Below, in pieces: positions 9,908 to 18,814 of a stretch of DNA of 27,303 nt; positions within the stretch are counted from its first letter, which is position 1, and every line of letters begins with the position of its first letter. The position numbers and the translations under genes were made by a program. Where the stretch lies: NCBI GenBank assembly GCA_003667245.1, contig RCNN01000328.1, forward strand, positions 1 to 27,303, written 5' to 3'. This DNA comes from Heterostelium multicystogenum (Eukaryota; Evosea; Eumycetozoa; Acytosteliales; Acytosteliaceae). The notes under the pieces are model-generated. The model was not told where the DNA came from, made no database searches, and was given only the letters and a program-made list of their open reading frames with translations.

Positions 9908-11592
9908 TTAAAATGGAAGTCTTTCAACACCCAGGTACTTTTTGTTTGATATTTTCACCGCTGTAAAAGATAATCTTTGTTGAGAATAGTTGTCATTTAA
10001 GTTGCTGATTGTTTTGATATCAGTGATGTTGCTATGTTGGCAATGCATTTTGTATAGGTATCTAGTGTTGGGTGAAGCAAGGAATTTTACAAGGTCATTC
10101 TCATTTGCAAATTTGATACAAATGATCGAGCTTGAGGTATGCCAATCGATTTTCGTTGTTGTCAGCGATTGCCGACAAAAGTTGGTTGTGATTTACGAAT
10201 TTAACTGCAGTTCTTGATTTGACTTCTTCGAGCTCTAGGTGTACGAGCGACTTACTATTTCTTACAAATGATACTATCTTATCAAAGATGTGCCAATAGT
10301 TTCCAATAACTCTCAACTGCTCGAGATTGCAGAGTTCATTTGGATCAAGTGCCAATGAAATGTTTGAGAACTGATCGAGGTTATTTGTGGTCTGGCAGTG
10401 GATAGTAAGTTTTCGTATGCTTGGATGGAACTTGATGGGTAAAGGTGTAGAAGGTGACTGTTCAATATCAATCAGAATATTAAACTCATGGAGATGCGTT
10501 GAGCGTTCAAGAATATCTCGATAGACAGGGTCTAATACTGAGATAGGATCGGTTAAAATAACTTTCTTGATATTGGTATGGCTAATCATAACGCTTTTCA
10601 AAGGCACCATTGCAGCATTGCTGACTAAACTATTGGTAATAATTAAACTCTCTAACCCTAAGTTGGTAGGTAAACTATCAATCGCATTTATCATGTTGGT
10701 AGAGAAATGCTTGATATTTGGTGGCAACTTAGAGAGAAGTAGTTTCTGGTAGTCTATGCTCACAGAATCACCTGCACTAAATGAAAATGTTTGAAGGTTT
10801 GGATGCACATCAAGGAAATTGAGCAAACCTCTGGATTCTATTTTAGAAAACAATCCGTTAACCTCTAGTTTCATTAGATCTGCCAGTACAGGTGATAGAA
10901 TCGTCAAAATAGTCTCTAAAAGGCTGTTTGATTTAGTAGCTACAGATTTGTCGCAATCAATCTGTACCTTCAGAGATGAAAGTGAGCTTCGTTGTATTGT
11001 AGTTTTGTTTGCGGATCGTATACACCAGAGTACTTGATAAAGTCGCTGCAAGTTTGCTGTATGGACAATAGGTCTCGACTAGAATCAACATAGAGATCCA
11101 GGTGTTTTTAGATTCGAGAAGATTGGTCCCAACTTAAGGAGATCAATTCTATTGCTACGATGTACACCAGAAAGGAATATCGAGGTACTCAGGCATATAG
11201 AGAGTATTCCTGCGAAGTGTGCCCAGGTATTTCATTAGGCAGTAGGGTGAGTTGATGTGCGGTATGTAGTCAACTAACGAATGCGGCTTCTCCAAGACAT
11301 AAGTATAGAAGGATGATTCACTAAAAAGAAGGGAGACCATCGAGAACCAATTACGGCTGACCAGAGCTAGTTTTAGTCTATAGACCACCTGCAATGATTT
11401 GTCATTCCACAGATATTCAATGATCTTTCTCTGAAGTGGCAAATTGAAAAAACAATTGATGGGCTTCATTGGAATGCTCTTTGTTGGCTCTAGATTATCA
11501 TCTTCATCTTCATGATTATCATGGTCAGCACTTGGTGATAGAAAAACATCTGCATATGGTAAGCCGTTGATATAATTTTGTAGATTCTCCAT
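9908..11592 (-). CDS. F-box/leucine-rich-repeat-like protein
   Basis: The start is the ATG at 11592. An acidic N-terminus (residues 20-36) precedes an F-box-like segment at about residues 48-82 (FFNLPLQRKIIEYLW, YRLKLALVSRNWFSMVS), the form common in dictyostelid F-box proteins. The remaining 450 residues are leucine-rich and repetitive without long gaps, with LRR-like steps such as NLKTPGSL/LDLYVDSS, LPPNIKHFSTNMINAIDSLP, LESLIITNSLVS, LKSVMISHTNIKKVILTD and SLVHLELEEV. Frame changes are needed near 11155, 11085, 11050 and 10110. Beyond 10101 the protein continues in another frame (KFANENDLVKFLASPNTRYL) to taa at complement 9908-9910. About 560 residues. Probable SCF adaptor; target unknown. 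It shares a divergent promoter region with the SET gene and ends 241 bp from the retroinsertion. Confidence 0.7.
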
Positions 11593-12063
11593 CACCACTT
11601 GACCCTATACTAGTATTTGTTCCAAACAAAGCAATAATTTCTTTTTGATAAAATGAATCTGGCATTTTCACAACTATCTCTTAAGACTCATCAAATCTAA
11701 AAATATTAATTTTTGGAAAGAAATTTTATAGAATGAATATATCTTATTATAATATTTACAATTTAATAATTGAACTAAACTAGAGTATACTATAACTTTT
11801 ATCCACTTATAGTGTTTGATTGTAAGACTTCTAATCTAATTTATTTTATCAACGAAATGTTTGCCTCATAGAATATAATATATACATGATCAATCATTCG
11901 ATTACTTCTTCTATATCACACCTTTTGGGTTTAGTAACATTAATCTGTTAGTGTGTGTGTAAAAAGTTATGCAACCATCAGACACAATATTTTCTCAAAA
12001 ATTTTTGAGCAAATACATAAAATGAAAAAACGACAAGTCTCATTTAGACAGAATTAATTGACG
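11593..12063. other. Divergent promoter region
   Basis: A+T-rich DNA between the starts of the F-box/LRR gene and the SET/MYND gene, with a short tg repeat near 11950 and homopolymer A tracts just before the plus-strand start. No coding stretch or RNA gene is recognised. Confidence 0.5.
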
Positions 12064-14155
12064 ATGAACAGATATACTACAATAAAGTCATTGTACAACA
12101 ATGCTAATGTCCATTTGTTTGGATATCGTTCATTGTTGGGAAGTAACTGCAGCTACCACAAGTACAGCAATGCTAGATTGATGTCTTTTGCTAGACACTA
12201 CTGCAGTGGCACCAAGCAAAGCCATGGTTCAGAATTGACTACAACCGACGACGGCGATCAAGACAGAACCATTTCATTGGCACAGAGATTCCAAGATTCA
12301 ATTTTGCCTGCCGATACCTCAAAGTTGGCTAGACTCAATATGCGATCGCCTAAAGTCGATAAATACATCCACCAAGCCTATGATGAAGCACATGCCGCTT
12401 TCGATTCCGGTGACTATGAGACCGCTCTCAAGAAAGTACTACTGGATCATTGGTAAGCTTCCATACGACACCACTGCCTATCTTCAGAGAGCACTGGTAT
12501 ACGAGGCAATAGGTAGATTTGAGGATGCAATCAAAGACTGCGATGATGTCATCAAGATGTCCAACCAATCTGATTCATTAGCAGAGTATGTACATGAAAC
12601 CAACTGTTTAAAGGCCCACTCTAGGTATCACGAAATGACTAACCAAACTCACATTCAAACCTTGCAGGGCACATATGATTAAAGGTGTCAATTTGATGAG
12701 AAAACAAAAGTTTAACGAAGCAGTAGCAAGCTTCGACTTGAGCTTAGGCTTGGTAGAGAATGACGTTGTATTTGGTTTTGAAAAAGAAGGCACTATCAAT
12801 GATCAATCCCGACATGATTATTGTTCCAAGATATGATGATGTATGTGATCCTTTACTGATAAATCGGTGCTTTATCTACCCAAAGTTTCTCTAACAACAA
12901 CGGTTTCCTTTTCATCTTCTAGGACTATCAATTTTACGAATATCTAGGTCGAGAAGCCGAAGGATTGGTACAGATTAAACTATCAAATGTACATGGACGT
13001 GGAATGTTCGCAACTCGTGATATTGGTGCGGAAGAACTCATATTCGAAACTAGATCAATCGTTAGCAATTCATCTGTAGATAAAGATGATGTATGTAAAA
13101 AGATACCGATGTTTGTTTGACCATCTACTAATCTATTTGACGTTCCTAGGATCAACATTGTCACAACTGTCATATTGCATTCAAACCAATCGAAATAGAA
13201 AATGAAGCGGAGATCTCACAATCAAGAGAATTCAATCGTTTGGCACAGACCATCACAAGAATGACTAGATTACCCGTTGGTAGAATCCTACCAGAGGGTT
13301 GCAGCCAATGTAATACAAACTCTGTTCTGCAGTCCAGAATGCAAGGAAGATGGTATTCTCAAACACAACTCGCTATGCGCATCGAACGTGCTCACTCGCC
13401 AACAAATCGAACAGTTTAACAAAGAATTGACAGGATTGACACAGACAGAGAAAGTCGGATACTCTATGCTACTCAAACTCATTGCATCACAGTCACTGAA
13501 CGGTGATCCAAACAACCCACTCAGACCTTTGGAGCTGGACGACTTTGTCAAGCGTCTAGCTTACGCTATGCCAACCAATCCAAATATCCAACTCTCAAGA
13601 AAAGACAACAGAGTATTTAAAACACTTAAAGACATATTCCATACACGTAAGTGTAATGTATCCAACAACCAAGAAACCCAAATGTTTGAGTTATACTAAC
13701 ACCAACATTCATATGAATGCCGGATTATATAGTAACACCAGAGTTATTCTATCGATTAAAATCAGTTGTTACATTGAACCAAATTCAAATGTTCACCAGC
13801 AAGATCAAGGTACATTGCACACCGGAGCCCTATGGATGAGTTGGGTTATAATTTTGGATTTGAAGATAAAGTATCAAAGTACATCAATGGTTTACCTTTA
13901 CATCTCAGCTTTATGAATCACTCATGTGATTCCAACGTCTTTATTGCCTCACCAATCATCAACGACAAACAAATCAGAGTCGTATCAAAGAAACCAATCA
14001 AGAAGGGCGAAGAACTATTTATTTCCTATATCGACGGTGTCAATTTAACGGCAGATCATCGTCAAGAGATTTTGGGTGAATCCTATGGATTCCACTGCAA
14101 TTGTCCACTCTGTCGATCGAACACAACCATTCCAGTCCTAAATAAAATTCAGTAA
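12064..14155 (+). CDS. SET-MYND lysine methyltransferase-like protein with TPRs and probable mitochondrial presequence
   Basis: SMYD-like protein, expected to methylate protein lysines using S-adenosylmethionine. Residues 1-46 are rich in Arg/Ser/Tyr and lack acidic residues (MNRYTTIKSLYNN..., RLMSFARHYCSG), like a mitochondrial targeting peptide. TPR-type helices follow (AYDEAHAAFDSGDYETALKK, AYLQRALVYEAIGRFEDAIK, MIKGVNLMRKQKFNEAVASF). The SET N-half is HGRGMFATRDIGAEELIFE. It is split by a MYND-like zinc finger (CHNC, CSQC, FCSPECKED, KHNSLC). The SET C-half has NHSCDSN and GEELFISY, and post-SET has CNCPLC. Introns 12586-12667, 12841-12922, 13091-13149 and 13647-13732 all have gtatgt/gtaagt donors and keep phase. 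Frame breaks occur near 12450, 12775, 13315 and 13828. About 600 residues. Converges on the AIF1-like gene with 122 bp between stops. Confidence 0.82.
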
Positions 14156-14277
14156 TAATATAAATCCAGCTTTCTAATTGAGGTCATATAGTCCTTTGGG
14201 CTCATAATAGAGTATAATATATTTTATTAATTGTTACAATAATAAATAAGTTTTGGTTTTGATTGTGATCTGATTGT

Positions 14278-14773
14278 TTACAAGAAGTCGGAGATTGACT
14301 TTTTGGGTGGTGGACCTTTTGGTGTTTCTGGCTTTTTGGCCATCTCTTCAAACATCAAAATCTTTTGAAGAATTGGAGCTCTTCTTTCCAGTCATCATGA
14401 TAAGGAAATCTCTAAAGTTTATTGTACCTTTACCGGTGGAATCTACTTCTGAAATCATCTTCTTCAACTCGAGATGTGTCTTGGTTTGACCAATCTTCTC
14501 CATCATCAATTGGAGCTCATATAAATCGATATCACCACTATTGTTGACATCATACAACATGAACTTTTCTTTATACTTTTGGATGGTAGCATCATCCAAT
14601 TCCTAATTTAATATTATATATATATAATTAATAATCCAAAAGATTTTAATAGATGATAATATTAAAATACTTACAGTTCTAAATTCATCAGCAATAGCAT
14701 CTAATGAATTTTCTTGACTCTTCAATTGGAGACCATGTGCTTTACCACCTTGATAGTTCTTTGTTGTTGCCAT
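14278..14773 (-). CDS. Allograft inflammatory factor 1 (AIF1/Iba1)-like EF-hand protein
   Basis: Two exons: complement 14675-14773 and 14278-14602, with an intron at 14603-14674 (gtaagt...ttag). Exon 1 encodes NYQGGKAHGLQLKSQE, matching the QGGKAFGLL start of AIF1. Exon 2 encodes the EF-hand pair. The first loop, DVNNSGDIDLYE, has the normal calcium ligands; the second, DSTGKGTINFRD, is degenerate. TKTHLELKKMISEVD is nearly the vertebrate motif. One extra base near 14380 shifts the frame; beyond it APILQKILMFEEMAKK and a Pro/Lys tail (KGPPPKKSISDFL) match the AIF1 C-terminus, so the gene ends at complement 14278. About 140 residues, like AIF1 (147). In animals AIF1 binds calcium and bundles actin during phagocytosis and ruffling (family knowledge); a similar role in an amoeba is inference. 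Confidence 0.85.
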
Positions 14774-15064
14774 TTCTATAGTGTTAAATATATATCTTTT
14801 ACTTCTTGATTGATTGATTGATTACTTAATTAAAACAAAAACAGCATCATTTTTCAGTAGGACCTCCAAATCAAAATTCATCCTAAAACAGAAAATTAAT
14901 TAAAAATGTGAAATTTGGATTTTTTTCAATTAATTTCAAAGATGTGGTTGGGTTTAAATTTTAAAAAGTTGGGTCCTTTGTATTTTTATTATAATTTTGA
15001 GAACAACCACCCAATTATGTGTCTTTCTTTAAAAAAGTTCATACAAATAACAGACATTGCATTG
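14774..15064. other. A+T-rich region upstream of the AIF1-like gene
   Basis: Contains tandem gatt units at about 14809-14823 just before the AIF1-like start and short A/T runs. No coding stretch or RNA gene is recognised. Confidence 0.45.
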
Positions 15065-16234
15065 TCTACTTAAAATAATTATTTCAATACAATACTTTTG
15101 ATATACAAATAAAATATTGTAATAATAATCAATTTTATAATTATAATTGTTACATTTGTTAATTTCCAAATGAATGAAAATAATAATATTAGATAGATAT
15201 TTTCATAATTTTAAACTGTCTGTCAACATGCTAGTAGCAGATGCACTTATATTTGATGGGTTTTCAGAGAATATTGTGATTTAAATCAATAATTTAACAG
15301 TTTCAAAAATATATAGATGAAATTGAATGTTCTTTTTAGATCTTGTCAATAGTATTAGAGTGACCTAAATTAAAGGAGTTGTGATAAAATTGAGAAGCTC
15401 AGTTTGAAGAAAATATGAGATAGTAATTACTTCATGGTTAACTGGTTACAACAAACAATTGGTCTAAAGTTTTGAAGGTTTGAAGATTTCTATACTTTTT
15501 CAATTCAGGTGGAATTCTATGTTTGTTGCTTTGTGGTAGTATATTCATCCATATTGACTGGGGATATAAAACTAAATTAACATTGACAATCGGATTTTGA
15601 TCATAATTTGTAAATAAAAACAACTAAACTCATTCATTGGTTCTAATGGAATAAATCCAAACACACTTCCATGCTTTGCAACATAATTTAGATAGATAGT
15701 TTGTTGATTGGCATTGGATAGTATACAAACTACTTTACTAACTAACTATCTATCTACTTGAATTCAATGCAATGTAAGTTACCTAAAGTTCAAAAAACAA
15801 AAATCTAGTGTTTTTTCAATTTTAAAACTGTCTGTCAAATTTGTCAGTTATAGATGAATGAATGAATGGAATATTTGGGAAAATGTTTAATTTTTGGCAA
15901 TGTTAAAATATTTGATTTGTGGATCGATTCAATTGATCCCCCTCTTCTATTGATGAGATACAATTCGATGATGGGATGTGTTTGATTGATTGTTCTCATC
16001 GAAATTACCATCTTTAACAAAACTAAAAATTGTTGTTGTTTGTGATAGGAATTAATTAATATCAAAAATACCTTTGATGGTGAAGCCTAATCCAATTTGA
16101 TTGAAAATTTGTTATTTTCTATTAATTTCACTGATTTTAATATAAATCAAATTGGATATGTCTAAAGACTTTTTTGGATCAACCCCGAGATTCCTAAACT
16201 TTAAAATACCAGTTGAAAAAAGTGAGTACCTCAT
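15065..16234 (-). pseudogene. Unrecognised coding-like region, heavily interrupted
   Basis: Not recognised, but long stretches on the minus strand read like protein in changing frames. From ATG at 16234: MRYSLFSTGILKFRNLGVD and PKKSLDISNLIYIKISEINR; then QIFNQIGLGFTIK; KDGNFDENNQSNTSHHRIVS; GGSIESIHKSNILTLPKIKH; LTNLTDSFKIEKTLDFCFLN; SNANQQTIYLNYVAKHGSVF and GFIPLEPMNEF; NPIVNVNLVLYPQSIWMNIL and PPELKKYRNLQTFKTLD; NHEVITISYFLQTELLNF; ENPSNISASATSMLTDSLKL. The elements LTNLTDSFKIEKTL (near 15810) and SMLTDSLKL (near 15220) are related, and their DNA shares about 19 bases, so an internal or tandem duplication about 610 bp apart is likely. At least seven frame changes or stops are needed; some may be short introns. 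It is divergent from cbhA. It may be a pseudogene or a gene with base errors. The lower boundary is approximate. Confidence 0.4.
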
Positions 16235-16452
16235 ACTCCAATTGGTAAATATAAATACTCAGGAATTTTCTATAAATCATAATCTCATAGATAAATAGAT
16301 TTAATATATCTAAACAAATAAATAATAACAGGTACAAGTAGAAATATTAAATTTGTAAAAAATATTATTTGTAAGTTATAAATACAAATTATTTATTGGA
16401 AATAACTGGAAACTAATAAATTATTTTTATTATCATTTAGATTATTTAAAAA
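16235..16452. other. Upstream region of cbhA
   Basis: Very A+T-rich DNA between the minus-strand coding-like region and cbhA. It ends in an A-rich leader (ttatttaaaaa) directly before the cbhA ATG, common for dictyostelid genes. No defined promoter element is recognised. Confidence 0.4.
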
Positions 16453-17843
16453 ATGTATAAACAAAATTGTATATTTACAATTATATTATTAATTGTTGCA
16501 CAGTATGTAAATGGTCAAGGTGTCGGAATTTTGACACCTGAAGTGCATCCCTCCATGACTTGGCAAACTTGTACTGAAGGTGGCCATTGCACTACCAATC
16601 AGGGAGAAGTGGTTATTGATGCCAATTGGCGTTGGATTCATACATCCACCGGATCCAATTGTTACACTGGAAATACTTGGGATGCTACCGCATGTCCAAA
16701 CGATATTGAATGTGCTATCAACTGCTATTTAGATGGTGCTCAATATGAGAGCACCTATGGTGTCTCCACCGATGGTAGTTCGCTCAAGCTCAATTTTATC
16801 ACTCAAAGCTACGGTAAGAATATCGGATCTCGTCTCTTCTTGATGTCCAACGACTCTTCATATGAGATGTTTCAAGTTGATGGGACAAGAATTTACATTC
16901 GATGTAGATGTTTCCCAGTTGCCATGTGGTCTTAATGGTGCTCTCTATTTGGTATCGATGGATGCCGATGGTGGACAATCCAAGTATCCAACCAACAAGG
17001 CTGGTGCCAAGTATGGTACTGGATATTGTGATTCCCAATGCCCAAGAGATTTGAAGTTCATTGAAGGTCAAGGTAATGTTGAAGGTTGGGTACCTGCTTC
17101 CAACAATCCAAACACCGGAATCGGAAATCATGGATCTTTGCTGTGCCGAAATGGATCTCTGGGAAGCCAACAGTTTCTCTAATGCTCTTACCCCACATCC
17201 ATGTGACACCAACGCTGCATCCATGTGTATCGGAGATGCTTGCGGTGGAACCTACTCTAAGAACAGATATGCAGGTATTTGTGACCCTGATGGATGCGAC
17301 TTTAACCCATACCGTATGGGTAATGTCTCTTTCTTCGGAGCCGGAAAAACAATTGACACCACCAAAGTATTCACTGTCGTCACCCAGTTCCTCACTGACG
17401 ATGGTACTCCATCTGGAAAGTTAACTGCCATCAAGAGATTCTACGTTCAAAACGGACAAGTATTTGCTCAACCAGATTCTCTAATTGAAGGAGTCTCCGG
17501 AAACACCATTACCGAAGAGTTTTGCACCAGCCAGAAGAAGGCATTCGGAGATTTGGACGACTTTGACAAGCATGGTGGATTGGAACAAATGGGTAACGCA
17601 ATCTCCAATGGTATGGTCCTTGTCATGAGTCTCTGGGACGACTATGCCTCCAACATGTTGTGGCTTGATAGCTCCTACCCAGTCAATGGTAGCACTGCAA
17701 CCCCAGGAATTGCCAGAGGATCATGCTCCACATCATCAGGTGTTCCCAGCCAAGTCGAGTCAGAGTACCCCAATGCCTACGTAATCTACTCCAACATCAA
17801 AGTTGGTCCAATCAACTCAACCTTCACCAACAGTCACCACTAA
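16453..17843 (+). CDS. cbhA: Secreted cellobiohydrolase, glycoside hydrolase family 7
   Basis: Hydrolyses beta-1,4 bonds of cellulose, releasing cellobiose; dictyostelids make cellulose in stalk and spore coats and use such enzymes on it (family knowledge). A hydrophobic signal peptide ([15 protein letters not shown]) is followed by the GH7 start [18 protein letters not shown]. Many cysteines are conserved, and the catalytic motif EMDLWEA (nucleophile Glu, Asp, acid/base Glu) lies near 17148-17168. The C-half includes [14 protein letters not shown] and ends [13 protein letters not shown]. Two frame breaks are visible, near 16872 and 17137. At each, removing one T from a TTT run restores the family sequence, and the span then gives 462 residues, a normal GH7 catalytic-domain length. 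No carbohydrate-binding module or linker follows. Two T overcalls look likelier than a pseudogene. No intron is seen. Confidence 0.93.
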
Positions 17844-18340
17844 AACAACAAGTTAGCTGTTTGGCCACTAACTTGCTTTCATCATCATGAAACCAATCAG
17901 TTTTAGTCATCCAGCAATCCATCCATCCATTTATAAATATGTCGTTTTGCCTCCTATTTCATATATATGATATCGAATTATTAATAATCATTAAAATACA
18001 ATAATCACCTATTTTAATCAAGAAAAGATAAAAAGATGTATTTATAATTGTATCTTTGATTTCTTTGATTTGACATTGGTAAAGTGGGGTGGGTGTAGAT
18101 GTTGCAGTCATTCCATTGAATGGCATTTGGTTCAGGGGTATTTTAGACGTGGTGGTATCTATATGATTAAGATGGTTTTTTGTTTTTTCCAAAAAAAATT
18201 GATTTTAATTGGACAAAATTTAGTTCAAAGTTGGACTTAACGAATTGAATGAATTTTAGCAAGTTCAATGTTTTTTTTGATATTTATTAATATCTAATAT
18301 CAAATCTATTAAAATATTTATTATTAGTTATAACTTTCTC

Positions 18341-18360
18341 AAATATTAATATTAATATTT
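18341..18360. repeat. 20-bp perfect palindrome
   Basis: aaatattaat followed directly by its reverse complement attaatattt. A+T only, so its meaning is uncertain. Confidence 0.5.
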
Positions 18361-18784
18361 ATAATAATAATACGGAATAACAATTATTTGGACAATTGAG
18401 GGGTTATTAATTTAATCCATCTGTTGGATTGTTGGTTGTTCCATTTTTGCAAAATCACCCTTGTTTTTAAAAGCGAGATTTACTTGAACACAAACTTACA
18501 TCCATCAATAAACACCAATCAAACCAAGATTAAACATAATATACATCTAAATGTTAGCACATTATAAATAAAGTAATAACCAGTGGTGTGATAAGATAAC
18601 TAATTGCCATACATTAACAATATATACAACTACTATTCTACTATATTCGACACTATATTTAATTAAGATAACCTATCAAATCAATCAATACATTATAAAA
18701 GCAAATCAAATCAAAGTAATAACTACAAGTAAAGTTAGATAAAGTAGAGAGATAGATATCATAAAGCATAGAATATAATAGAGT

Positions 18785-18806
18785 AGAATAGAATAGAATA
18801 GAATAG
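18785..18806 (+). repeat. gaata pentanucleotide repeat in kinesin leader
   Basis: About four tandem gaata units lie 9 bp upstream of the kinesin ATG. A shorter version (tagaatagaatag) is just before the COMM-domain ATG at about 2780-2793. Confidence 0.6.
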
Positions 18807-18814
18807 ATATAAGG

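Larger units (their letters stand above)
17844..18814. other. Intergenic region between cbhA and the kinesin gene
   Basis: A 971-bp A+T-rich stretch. It includes a 20-bp perfect palindrome (18341-18360), a somewhat less A+T-rich patch at about 18070-18180 whose minus strand is open from 18192 to 17959 without family resemblance, and a gaata repeat just before the kinesin start. It presumably holds the cbhA 3' end and the kinesin promoter. Confidence 0.5.

Noticed and set aside
9733..9930. Minus-strand Phe/Leu-rich frames between the retroinsertion and the F-box/LRR gene
   Set aside because: They arise from A-rich runs read in antisense and show no protein-like pattern.
16158..16298. Uninterrupted 46-codon plus-strand frame starting MSKDFFGSTPRF
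   Set aside because: It is antisense to the start of the minus-strand coding-like region, which continues in a consistent direction for over 1 kb; probably a shadow.
17959..18192. 77-codon minus-strand frame upstream of the kinesin gene
   Set aside because: No family resemblance, and the C-terminal half is A+T-driven Ile/Tyr/Leu; a short lineage-specific gene cannot be excluded.
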